This document shows, piece after piece, positions 51,888 to 63,707 of a DNA stretch of 64,000 bases (its first letter is position 1; each line of letters starts with the position of its first letter). The notes beneath the pieces were generated by a model, which searched no databases, was not told the DNA's origin, and saw only the letters and a program-made list of their open reading frames with translations. The position numbers were made by a program, and so were the translations under genes. The stretch lies in NCBI RefSeq assembly GCF_000002865.3, contig NW_001865074.1, positions 49,722-113,721 of the forward strand, written 5' to 3'. This DNA comes from Monosiga brevicollis MX1 (lineage: Eukaryota; Opisthokonta; Choanoflagellata; Craspedida; Salpingoecidae).

Positions 51888-54201
51888 ATGAGTCGCTACG
51901 AGCCGCTCCCCACTGACGAGGCGCCGGTCCACGAGACCCCCTTGGACGAGCTGGTCCAGGCCACCGCCGATGCCGAGGCCAGCACGTGGGAAACAGATGC
52001 GTCCGCGCCCGCCTCACCACACAGAACGGGCGCCATTGGGTCCCATTTGCTACCCTTTGAGGTCCAAGAAGGCGTCATTGAACACCAAACACCTGAGCGA
52101 GCGCGCCTCACAACATTTGCTTTGCAAGTCCTTCCTTCACTCCTCCTGGCTGGCCTTGGAACACTGGGCGCAGGAGCCCTGCTTGATGAAGTTCAGGTGG
52201 GCTCAAGACAATTTCACGCCGTGATTCCCATGTCATAGACCTTCCCCAGAGTTGGGATCCGGTGCAGCCGAGGAACGACACACTTTGACGTGTCCTCTTG
52301 ATGCGCTAATCGCCGGCAATCCTTCCTCCGTCGCTACCCTCGTGCATAATCGTAGCACTGGGACCTCTTTGAGAATATCACGGAAATGTTCATCCTCTGC
52401 CCGGCTCTGCTGGGACTCAAGGGCAACTTGGAAATGACCTTTGCCTCCCGGTCAGTTCCACTCTCACATGCCTGCTCTCCCTCCCCTTGCCGCCCCAAAG
52501 GCCAAGCACAACTCATCTAGGCTCCTTGTTGCAGCCTGTCCACGGCGGCACATATGGGCCGGCTTGAGGACCCACAACTTCGCTACGCCATGATCAAGGC
52601 CAACCTGATGCTGATCCAGTGTCAAGCTATTGTGGTGGCCATTGCTGCTGCCATGCTAAGCATTGTCATGGGCGTCGTTGTCCATGCCGAGTTTAGTGTG
52701 CACGACAGCGCCGTCATTCTCACCAGCGCCATCGTGACTGCTTCCCTGGCCAGCCTTCTCCTTGGGTTTGTACCATTCGAGGCATTTTTTCAACCATGGT
52801 CGCCTGATGAGTCTCTCATCCCTGCGTGATCACACCTGCTGCAGGTCCTTGATGGCAGTCATTGTCGTACTTAGCCGGCAGCTTTCCATTGATCCCGACA
52901 ACGTAGCCACGCCGTTGGCAGCCGCCCTGGGAGACTTGGTCACCCTGGCCATTCTTGCAGGCATCGGCACCTTTCTCCTCTCCCTTGGCTCTTACACGGT
53001 CGGTCTGCAACCCCCCTGTTGGTCAATGCGCTTTGTGACCCGTCTGTATGCATCCCCGCCTCGCGTGCTTCTCACGTCCATGCTTCCACGATGCAACGCC
53101 TTGGTGCAGGTGGTCGTGGCTCTGATTTTCTGCATTGTCTTTGTCGGGGGTCTCTTTCCGTACGCTTTGACGGCGGTGCGGAAGAGACCCGAGGAGCTTC
53201 GCATCCTCGGAGACCGCGCGGGTTGGTTGGCCATCATCTCGGCCATGGTGATTAGTTCCCTCTCTGGGCTCATACTTGAGCGTTTTGTCACCCGCTATGA
53301 GGGCATTGCCGTTCTGTCGCCCGTCATCAACGGCGTGGGTGGTAATCTAGCCGCAGTACAAGCAAGTCGGATATCCACCGCCCTACATTCCCAAATTCAG
53401 TTCGTTTCGCCACAACCCACCTGTCCTCTTCTGTCATGGGTCTGCCATGCAAGGCTCATTCTTTCTACCACCGTCATCGCTGCCGGGTGCATGCCACAGT
53501 GATAGCCACAACCGGGCGGGCCTCCTTCTCTTTGCCATGGTCCTGCCTGTATCCTATGTCTTCTTGGGTCTGATAGAGGTGACCCACCTGGGCCACACAT
53601 CAATTACACCCCTGTTTATGACAGGATATAGCTTTGCTGCCCTTACACAGGTCAGGCAGCTGACCCTCAACTGCTCGGCGCTTACTGTTGAACACAACCA
53701 CAATCCTCATCAGGTTCTATTGTGGGTGTGTCTTTAACGTAGGTGTGCATTCTACTGCTTATTGTGGGACGCTTGGTCAAGTTTATCTGGCATAAAAATA
53801 TGGATCCAGATCAGGTCAGGTGTGCGCACGTGTGCCGGTTGGCAAAAAGAAGGAAAGGGGGACGATTTCTTTTGCCGCTGGGCAGGAGTTTTGGTTCAAG
53901 ACCTTGCGGACAGTGAGGCGCTGATGCATTGAACGTGCTTGGTTGCAGGTGGCAATTCCCTTGATGACGGCACTGGGTGATTTCCTGGGCACGCTTTGCC
54001 TCGTGTTGTGCTTTACAGTCGTACGTTTGCATTGGCCGCGTCCTGTACAGTGGGCAGGGGTCCGGAAGTCGAGGGACTGGAGGTGTTGTAATGGCCTCAC
54101 GGTTTTGCTGGCACGCATTAAATGCCATATTTGCACGAACCCGCTGCTCTTCTGTACAGCTGTGGCGCATGGGCGACCGAGATGCTGACGTGGGCGAGTA
54201 G
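51888..54201 (+). CDS. SLC41A: SLC41/MgtE-type magnesium transporter
   Basis: Mg2+ transporter with two MgtE-like halves. Exons: 51888-52196, 52356-52450, 52535-52765, 52845-52998, 53110-53399, 53500-53650, 53743-53814, 53949-54020, 54160-54201. Phases agree and give 471 residues (animal SLC41A about 510). An acidic N-terminal tail of about 70 residues is followed by the first membrane helix ([18 protein letters not shown]). The core signature spans exons 2-3: [20 protein letters not shown] and [11 protein letters not shown], near-identical to animal SLC41. The first MgtE motif is [20 protein letters not shown]. Half two has [19 protein letters not shown] and [15 protein letters not shown]. 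The protein ends [13 protein letters not shown]. The SLC41A1/A2/A3 subtype cannot be told. Convergent with the IDI gene; the stops are 227 bp apart. Confidence 0.95.
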
Positions 54202-54428
54202 TGATTTAGGGATGCGATGCCTGACAATTCCGACGACTTTCTTCTTTTCCTTGTTCCTTCGACCACAAAATCAAAGGCGGCATCAGATGCAGTCATTCAG
54301 TGGAGGCATCAATTGTAGGCGGAGGAGTGAGGGGACGTATGTGTCGATGAGAATTCAGGAGGCGACTAAGGAGTAAGAGAGCCCTGGGGCATGCACACGG
54401 AAAGGCACGGACAAAGCTGAGAGGCCGT

Positions 54429-55900
<1,472 letters not shown>

Positions 55901-55983
55901 GATGCTCGCTTAACTGGAATCAACCTGCACACAACCCCGCGTTCACGAGTAAGTATCCAACCGTTTACCAACCCCAACCCCAA

Positions 55984-56042
55984 CCCCAGCACCAGCACCA
56001 GCACCAGCACCAGCACCAGCACCAGCACCAGCACCAGCACCA
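55984..56042. repeat. (CAGCAC)n hexanucleotide repeat
   Basis: About nine units of agcacc/cagcac type, preceded by three ccaacc-like units, some 85 bp upstream of the IDI start codon; probably in its promoter or 5' UTR. Confidence 0.9.
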
Positions 56043-56496
56043 CAGCGCTGCCATTTCGCTCTTTCTTTTTCGTTTTCACCTCGTGCTCGTGTGTAAAAAG
56101 AGAGAGAGATAGAGAGCGAGAGAAAGAAATCGCGTGACTTCAATAATGTCAGAAAAAAAGTTATTTGACGGATTACCCAATCGAAGTGCGGATGCGAGCA
56201 GGCAGGCAAAGAACTTGACAGCGACGGGTCGATGTGGTGGCCCCGTCGTTGCCTTGATTGGCGGTTCTCTCGTACAGAAATGAGTATGTGTTGGGCGGCG
56301 GACTTTCTCGGCATTTGAATGCGAATCTGGTACCTCTTCAGGCACATCAGTATGCATGACGCTCATCCGGCAGATAGTGTGACATGCGCTGTTCAGGTCA
56401 ATCTGTTGAGGGGTGCCTTCATTTCGCGCTTCCGGACAATGCAACTTGGGTGGTGGTGCTCAACGGCTGTTAATTCGGCGTGCTCTGTGACTCTAG

Positions 56497-56970
56497 ATGG
56501 CAGACAGTGTCATAGATCATCGCAAGATAAAGCCGGCTCTTGAGACATCATGGCTTGATAGGTCGTGCTCGAAAGCCATAGGGCTCAGCGCTAGTGGCAA
56601 CGACGACAAGATTGCGTGGTACCGCAACAATGGCGACGGCACCTTTTCCGCCCAGATCGTCATCTCCACCGCCGCTGATAATGCCCGCTCTGTGTATGCT
56701 GCAGATCTGGACGGCGACGGTGATCTCGACGTTCTCAGCGCCAGCCACGCCGACGATAAGATTGCATGGTACCGCAACAACGGCGACGGCGTCTTTTCCT
56801 CCGAGATCATCATCCCCGCCGCTGCCGATAGTCCCCTTTCGGTGTATGCGGCAGATCTGGACGGCGACGGTGATCTCGACATTCTCAGCGCGAGTGGCAA
56901 CGACGACAAGATTGCTTGGTACCCCAACAACGGCCAGTGGGACTGGAAAACTCGCTTCAAACTTGACTGA
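56497..56970 (+). CDS. FG-GAP/VCBS-repeat protein fragment
   Basis: The frame encodes tandem repeats with a period of exactly 150 bp (50 residues). The KIAWY anchor recurs at about 56608, 56758 and 56908, and each unit carries the calcium-binding loop DLDGDGDLD followed by VLSAS or ILSAS. This is the FG-GAP/VCBS blade of secreted or surface beta-propeller proteins, common in bacteria, algae and protists. Only two and a half blades are present, too few for a closed propeller, and the frame starts without a signal peptide (MADSVIDHRK at 56497). A splice acceptor (gaaagccatag, ending about 56580) could instead join the repeats to an upstream exon that I cannot find. The repeat units are highly similar at DNA level, which suggests recent duplication. 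It ends cleanly at a TGA (about 56968-56970). It may be a truncated gene or remnant. Confidence 0.6.
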   Translation: MADSVIDHRKIKPALETSWLDRSCSKAIGLSASGNDDKIAWYRNNGDGTFSAQIVISTAADNARSVYAADLDGDGDLDVLSASHADDKIAWYRNNGDGVFSSEIIIPAAADSPLSVYAADLDGDGDLDILSASGNDDKIAWYPNNGQWDWKTRFKLD

Positions 56971-57948
56971 AGCTTGAAATCTTGACAGCGTCTGCGCGTT
57001 TTGTACTACTCGTGATACAAGTTTGATGTTCGATGTTTGCGTCAAAACCGTTGGCTCTGCTGCCTTTGCGCACACGCAGCATTGTCCACCAATGGGTTTC
57101 CTCACTAGAAACCCCCATAGAAGTCACTCACTGGCTCACATGCATCTACATCATAGAAGGGTCGTCTGGCCCTGATTTGGATGCACATGAGAAACCCCCA
57201 CGTGCCTCGTCTACTGTGCTATGCCGGCTGCTTTGTGTGATTAGCTTGTGACTGCCGTCGTCTCATCTTTTGTTGTGGCACCTGCGTTTGGGCAGAAATT
57301 GAACTTTCCCTACCCTTGGGATTGAGCGACTCACAACAGTTTTATCGGTGCACCCGGTCTGTTTCTGTGAATGCGTGCCGTCCGCATCCTGCATCCCGCA
57401 GCTACCAATTGAATGTCCAAAAAAACTTCTCTTCGCCATGGTCTCGTTCAAACACCCCTTTCCATTCGAGCTGTTCAAATGAAGGCGCAGGCGGTCATGT
57501 CATGAGGAGCCCCGTGATGAGACGTGTCAAGTCACGGTGAGCCGTCACATCACTGCCCAAGCTGCATTCGGATAATATCCATGTTTACGAGGGCATTCGG
57601 GATTCACATGTCAATTTCTGGTTCCCGTTGCTGGCTGCTTGCTTATTAGCAGCTACATTCCGTCTTTACATGTTACGTCAGCGTGCGTATAAAAAAACTT
57701 TTTTCCCATAGCGTTTCTATTAACATGTAAGAAACAACCTGATCTCGTTGTTTACACGTCAACGCTTTGACGATGCCTTTTTGATGGTGCATAAATGGGC
57801 ATGCCATTCGATAAAGCATTCATCGCTGCATCTTTTGAGCCGGGTTTCAGGCCCATTTGCTTCTCTAGCCCTGAGTTAGCGCCCAAATACACACATTGAA
57901 CTCGCTAAATCCGCCGAAAATTTAAAAAAAAAATACACAAACAAAAAT

Positions 57949-57988
<40 letters not shown>

Positions 57989-58644
57989 ACACACACGAAC
58001 ACGCTGTGCAGGCTTGCTCGACGCCCCGTGATCAGACACGTGCGGGCTCAGTCTGAGAACTGCTGGCTGCCAGATCCCTTCGCGCCCACTGCCTTGTGTG
58101 TGTCAGGCCCGGCCATCTAGAGCCAATGATTCGAGTCCCCGATGAAGTTTCGTCTGTCAACCAATGAGGTTGGAGGTGCCTATGGTACATCTTCCACCCG
58201 CCTCGAGCGCCAAGTACCACATCCCCAAACACCAGCACGCAAGTAGGAGTACGCGATGGGGCTCTTGATGCACACTCACTCACGTGGTACGCACACACAC
58301 ACACACACACCACAGTAGGCATCGAACACATAGGATTTTGCCTCGAGTCCTTCTCATGCTGAAGCATAACCCATAGTTTGCGTACGACTTTTTCCATCAA
58401 AATGGGAGATCGTTGATATGGGTTTATGGGTTCTTAGAAAGTCGTGATGAAATGCAGTTGGCTTGGACGGGCTAAGGTGACTGGGCGCGTTTTGAAAACG
58501 CCAAGCCAGGCGCCAGCATGTGAATACATGGTCGTGTCATGTCATACATGCTTGGGCACCACATGACATGAGTTGACAGCGCTTGTGCCCACGTCGCCAT
58601 TTTCATTTTGTCGCTTTGTAGCCGCGAGCAGACGAAGCACCATC
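56971..58644. other. 1.7-kb gene-poor region with (CA)n tracts
   Basis: No coding signal is seen. It contains A runs and a (CA)n tract at 57950-57986, a shorter one at about 58290-58309, and a tRNA B-box-like string (gattcgagtcc) near 58128 without a matching acceptor stem or A box. Confidence 0.45.
57950..57986. repeat. (CA)n microsatellite
   Basis: Perfect CA tract of about 37 bp followed by two acacacgaac units. Confidence 0.95.
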
Positions 58645-59223
58645 ATGGCCTCCCTTTTGGTGCGAGGTCGACGGGAGCGTGTGGCTCTCCTGGTTGACCG
58701 GGCCAGCCAGCGTCAGCACTCACAGCGGCATCATCTGGCCTGTTGGACTGGGCTCCTTATACTGTTTCTGCTTCCTTCAGGGAACGCGAACATTGGCGAG
58801 GTTCACACCGACTCCGCCTCCGCTTGTTTGAACCGCGAGCCCCTGGTGCAGATTGAAACATTTGCCGGTCCAGACCACACTTGTCATGCGCAGGCGCTGC
58901 ACACGTCCACGTGGAACGCGGCTGCGCCTGCGTGCGTGTTTGATAATGAGACGGCCACCTTCTTTCGCGTACATCTGGACGAGCGCTTTTGTACGGCACG
59001 AACGCTCGTGACACGCATCGATTACGCGGACGAGGCATGCACGCAGCTGCTGGCTGCCTTGCGGGTACCCGTCAATGTGTGCACGGGCTGGGTGCCTGCA
59101 ACGCACGGCGTGCGCATTACCTGTGCCTGCCAGGCACCCAGCTCTGCAGTTCCGGCTGCAACTCTGGCCTGGGCTCTGATCCCAACCTTTGCCCTCGCCA
59201 CCGCCGTCGTGGTATATCTGTAG
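58645..59223 (+). CDS. Small secreted Cys-rich protein, probably GPI-anchored
   Basis: 192 residues from the ATG at 58645 (context accatcATGG), preferred over an in-frame ATG at 58573 because it lies nearer the signal sequence. A basic N-terminus is followed by the hydrophobic core TGLLILFLLPSGNANIG, a signal peptide or anchor. The mature part has eight Cys (CLN, TCHA, ACVF, FCTA, ACTQ, VCTG, TCAC), an even number as expected for disulfides, and one NET sequon. The C-terminus ends in a hydrophobic run (LAWALIPTFALATAVVVYL) with no cytosolic residues after it, typical of a GPI attachment signal. No family is recognised. Confidence 0.7.
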   Translation: MASLLVRGRRERVALLVDRASQRQHSQRHHLACWTGLLILFLLPSGNANIGEVHTDSASACLNREPLVQIETFAGPDHTCHAQALHTSTWNAAAPACVFDNETATFFRVHLDERFCTARTLVTRIDYADEACTQLLAALRVPVNVCTGWVPATHGVRITCACQAPSSAVPAATLAWALIPTFALATAVVVYL

Positions 59224-59567
59224 GTCTGCCGTCACCTGGCAGCCCCACCACCTTTGCCAATGCATGCTATCAAAGGGATGGTGTATTCTTGCTTGTGGAT
59301 TAGCGCTTAATGGACTCTGTGAATAAGGAAAAATTAATGAAGAAGATATTGCTGCTCCTACTTCAAGCGACGATGACCCGGCAGCGCACAGGAAGCAAGG
59401 AACCAAAGAGAGCGGGGCAGGGGAAGAGAAACAAAGATGGATAACAATGAAGCGAAAAGAGCGCGCGCGAACACACAACAGCAACGGCAACATCAACAGC
59501 TAGACTTCAGCGTTTTGATTGTGGCTGTCAAATGTCACGCATGACCCCCCCTACACGCATGAGCAGC
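59224..59567. other. Spacer between the GPI-type gene and GH78
   Basis: About 340 bp with a purine-rich stretch (about 59390-59470). It carries the 3' ends of two convergent genes; nothing else was recognised. Confidence 0.5.
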
Positions 59568-62500
59568 CTAGCTGCAGACAAACATCCAAGTCCCGGCACC
59601 CGTCAGTACAGCCCCCGAGCCGTTCACGAATGGCTCAAACACCGTGCCCTGCGCGGGCTGCTGCACCACTCGCACGTTGCGCGTTGGGCAACTTGAGGGT
59701 AAGCTTACGGTTACATTGGGACCGGCGGGCAGTTCGACCGTCAGCGCGCCTATCGTGTTGTTGACGGCCCAGGTCAGCTCGACTGCACCCCACGAGGTAA
59801 ACGTTCGCCCCGCAAAGGAGGACAGCTCGCCGCCATCCTCGGGATTGACCACAACGTCCTTGAACCAGCGTTCGCGCACACCAAGAACATAAGCATGGAT
59901 CCACTCCAACGCAACGCCCGTCCAGCCATGCGACCCAGTTCCGTCCACAGGTTGTGCACCATCCGTGGCTCCCGGTGCCGTGTGGCTGTCCACACGGCTT
60001 AGCCAGTACTCCGGAAGTGGGCCGCCATGCGGGCCTTGCAAATCTGAAGGCACGGGGTTGGCGTCATTTCCGGGCAGGTACTGCGAAAAACGCTCAATGA
60101 GATGCTGGAGAGCGGTGGCCGTCCTGTTGACGTGGCTAAGGGCTTTTAGGCTGCGCCGCAGAAACGTCGGGTTGTTCCAGCGCTGCACCTCCGCGGGCGG
60201 CGTTCCATCCGGACTGGGAAAAACATAGGCCATCATGGCTGCCTGTGTACTGGGTGGTAAGAGATCGGTAAAGATGGCGACCGTATGAGCTGCTTGAAGG
60301 CGACCAAAGGGCGTCCACTGCTGGGTGATCCCGTCCAGCCATGCCATGGCGCCAATCCATGCTTGGCCAGTGGCGTTGTCATGGGTGACAAAGTGCTGCA
60401 AAAATGCAGTCTGCATGCGATCCGCTGCTGCGGTCCACTGGGCGGCAACTGTTGTTTGTTGCACGGCGCTCGCCATAACGGCACTGAAGCGGAGACGCTC
60501 AATGATCCATGGCGTGACGATCCCGCTGGCACAGGCGGCCGCCTTGCTTGGACAGCCAGGCGTGACGCGAATATCATTCATGCAGCTGCCGGTCCACACA
60601 CCATCCGAGCGCAAGCTCGCGAGAATGTTGTCCCAATACGTCACAAGCTGCGGCCAGAACCGGCGGATGCGGCCTGTATCACGAGTCCACACGTAGTCAT
60701 CGTACATGGCCGCGACCCACTGCACGGACCAGTCCGCCGAGGCGGATGCTGGAAAGTTGGACGGTGGGAACGGGTGCATGCTTCCGTCAGGACGCTGGGC
60801 TTCGGCCTGGTGTCGAATGAGTACCTGGCGCAACGATGAGTCGTTGAACCAAGTGGCGGCAATCAGACCCCGCGGTCGAGCATCCTATGTCATGACGCAG
60901 TATTAAGAAAGTAAAGTGAGGCTATCCCGCACTGGGATAGAAGATGCCACCGAATAAGACTCGCAACGCCATGGCCCACAAGCACACCTCAATCCATTGG
61001 CCATCCTCACGGCCGGGTGTGTCGACAAACGTATCAGACATGCCCATCTGGATAAAGGCCATGCTCAGGTTGACGACAGCGTTGAGAACCGGGTTGCTGG
61101 ATGTGAAATAGGCGGTTGTTAGCCCGCCCAGAAAGATCCAGGATTGCACTCGCACGCTGTGCATGACCACTTTGCCCGGTTGTTGAGGCGGGAAGCGGAC
61201 ATGAAGTGTCAACCAGCGCAGGGTACGTTCGTCGGGGACTTCGTACAGTTGCTCTCCTGCGCGATCGCAAACGGGCACCATTCAGCTGCAGCCAGCGCTG
61301 CGAGTTGGGAGAGCAGTTGTTCGAGGGCGGAAGCGCGGTGCCGACCTGAGGCCGCTGTGACAACGCGGTCGGCATAGTAATACCCCACAGTGCCTTGTGG
61401 GTTGATGGCCCCCGAAGCATTGACGTAGGCCGATCCCGAGTAGAGATCGAGTGCCTTTTCGCAGTACCCCAGGTCCTACGGTGTGCATGTCAGAGCGTCA
61501 GTCATGGGCATGGCAAAAAAAAAAGAGAACACGGGCGTGGGAAGAGACGCTTACAATCACGACGCCTGCGGTCGTCCCGTCTGCAAACATAATTTGCGGA
61601 TAGCCGTGCATGGGCCATGCAAAGTCAAAGGTCAGGTAAAAATCCTCGCCACCGGTGGTCGATTCGATCACAAAGGGCTGTCCCGCAGCCAAAGCACTGC
61701 TCAGTCTGCAAGCAAATTGACACGGCAGTGTTGCAGAAGCCATTGATGATGAGCATGGCTCGCCTTGAGAAGCTGCCGTGGTAGTGGTTCAGCTGCCACG
61801 GTCGCGCTCGAGTCTCACGTGGCAGTCTGCGTGTTATTCTTCTGGTAGTCACGCGTCATCATATCGGACTGAATGGAAGCGGCGGAGGCATTCACGGGCA
61901 CAAAGTTGAGCCGGCCCGCTGCCAGCAGGGACTGTGGTGCAGTCACAACACCAGACTGCAACTGTCCGGCCGCCGTGGTCTCTGCACGGGCAAGCCGGCA
62001 ATTGGCGTGAAGTTGAAGAAGATGTACGGGCCAGAGTCAGGGCACAGGCGGGCCAGGTACTAGCCAATCAATTATCGGGTGGAAGGAGATACAACCTACC
62101 AGATACATTGAGCTGGGACAAGGCAGGCCACGGTGCGCTGGAGGTTATAGCCATTGGACTGGCCCAGGCTGCATCGTCGTAGGCGGGCATGAAGATGGCG
62201 GGATCAGCAGCACTCATGTTGGTCACCTAAACGCATCCAGATACCAGTCGTTCATCAAGGAAGTCGCTGGACTGAGCAGCGAGCAAAGACTTGGCTTGAA
62301 AATGGGATCAATCTGGCCCGAGGCGGCAAGAGGTTGGGTCACCAACCTGCGGAAAGCGGATGCGATGGGCGCCTCCGGCGATACCCACAACTTGGGTATC
62401 ATGCACAAGAAACTCGGGCGCCTGGTGATTGGGCCGGAAGCAGATTAGAAGGCGGTTCTGGCGTTCCGAGCAAGTCTGGGATACGTGAGCATACCGCCAG

Positions 62501-63110
62501 CCAGCGCCAGTGGGTCGTGTCTGAGACCACGCCAAAATTAGAGTTAACAATGAGACCGGCTTGCACCTGGCCGGTGCGCTGGAAGCAGGTGATGTCTCCC
62601 CAGTTATGATGGCGCACAACAAGGGCGTTCGTGGCACCGGGGGTCGCGTTGAGCGCTGCCGAGGGAACTGGATACCGGTCCCAAGTAATGCTGGTTTCCT
62701 GGTAGCGAGTCACTTTGCGAGCGACGACGGCACCGTTGATCAAAACAGCGGCTTGACTATCTGCCGCCACCCAGAGCTCGAGGCCCTCTTCGGGTAATGC
62801 AACACAGTTGAGAGGTGAGCGGATCATCAGCGTCAAGTCTCGAGCATGGCCCCCGATCAAGGGAGTGACCGAAGAGCGGCCTACGCACCAGCACCTGCGG
62901 CAGGAGTGGCAAAGGTGGTACGAAAGTACGTAAACACATTCACGGGTGTAGCTGCCGGACCAGAACCAGCCTCGCGCCAGATCCATGTCGGATCTACCTG
63001 CTGCTCCTGATCCACAAGCCCCGCCCCCACCCGCAACGCCGCCAGCGCCACCAGCAACAGGGCGATCAGGACCAGAGGAGGTCGCCCCGAGCACGACGAG
63101 ATCATCATCT

Positions 63111-63114
<4 letters not shown>
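59568..63114 (-). CDS. Secreted GH78-like alpha-L-rhamnosidase
   Basis: Glycoside hydrolase that removes terminal alpha-L-rhamnose from plant or algal/bacterial polysaccharides. The start ATG is 63112-63114 (MKMMISSCSGRPPL), followed at once by a signal peptide (LVLIALLLVALAALRVGAG). The N-terminal beta domain has PTWIWREAG and FTYFRTTFATP, typical of family 78. Later exons have DLTLMIRSPLNCVALPEEG, WVAADSQAAVLINGAVVA, and NWGDITCFQRTGQVQAGL. The catalytic six-hairpin domain begins with DTFVDTPGREDGQWIE, the family D-x-P-x-R-E motif with its acidic residues. The last exon (from 60893 down to 59568) has DARPRGLIAATWF and ADWSVQWVAAMYDDYVW, with later GSHGWTGVALEW and a C-terminal beta sandwich ending MFVCS. 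Several exon borders between 60930 and 62900 are not fixed. The close relatives known to me are mostly bacterial and fungal; the presence of introns shows the gene is established in a eukaryotic genome. Confidence 0.82.

Positions 63115-63144
<30 letters not shown>
63115..63144. repeat. (CT)n microsatellite abutting the GH78 start codon
   Basis: Perfect CT tract (GA on the sense strand of GH78) whose last unit directly precedes the GH78 ATG, so it lies in that gene's 5' leader. Confidence 0.9.
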
Positions 63145-63146
<2 letters not shown>

Positions 63147-63707
63147 AACGAAAGAAAACATCATTCACATGAACGCAGTGAGCATAACTGAATCTATTGT
63201 CAGACGTTTTCTACGGCGAGAGGACCTTAGGCCATCTCTGAACTGATGTGCTGGTTTGATCCGACCCTCTGACTTTTGTGCGAAGTTGATGCGTGGCGTG
63301 GTCAAAGTTGATCGCCATGAGAGGTGATCTCTGACTTCAACTCTGCACCGGTCTCTCTCTCTCTCTGTGTCTCTCATTTTTCTCAAGACCTTTTTGAGGT
63401 GTGTGTGCCGCGTCCCGTGTCCACTGGCAGCGGCGGGCGCGGGTTTGGGATTGACACATGAAAGATGCATTCAGGCGGCGGGCGCGGGTTTGGGATTGAC
63501 ACATGAAAGATGCATTCAGGTGGCGGGCACGGGTTGGGGATTGACGCATGAAAGATACGTTCAGGCGACGGGGGAGGGTGATGCAGTGTGGTTCTTGGAC
63601 CGTGGGCAATCTGCTGTGCAGCGACGCTTCGCGCAACATGATGACTTGCAGCTCACATGCCAGCGTTTACATCTGGTTGCAGACGACACACGACTACATC
63701 CCCAGCC
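63145..63707. promoter_or_regulatory. Divergent upstream region of GH78 and TXN2
   Basis: It includes a short (CT)n at about 63352-63366 and the 45-bp minisatellite. Promoters of both divergent genes should lie here; no specific element can be named. Confidence 0.4.
63430..63564. repeat. 45-bp minisatellite, three units plus a partial fourth
   Basis: Units at 63430-63474, 63475-63519 and 63520-63564 share the core gggattgac(a/g)catgaaagat. Units 1 and 2 are identical over 45 bp and unit 3 differs at several sites; a degenerate start of a fourth follows (gcgacggggg). The unit length is a multiple of three and both strands stay open: a plus frame encodes AGLGLTHERCIQ repeats and a minus frame LNASFMCQSQTRAR repeats. 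Confidence 0.95.

Noticed and set aside
55960-55990. Telomere-like ccaacc/ccccaa units
   Set aside because: Only three imperfect units next to a different hexamer array; not a telomeric tract.
58100-58170. tRNA-like B box (gattcgagtcc)
   Set aside because: No A box at the right distance and no acceptor stem that pairs.
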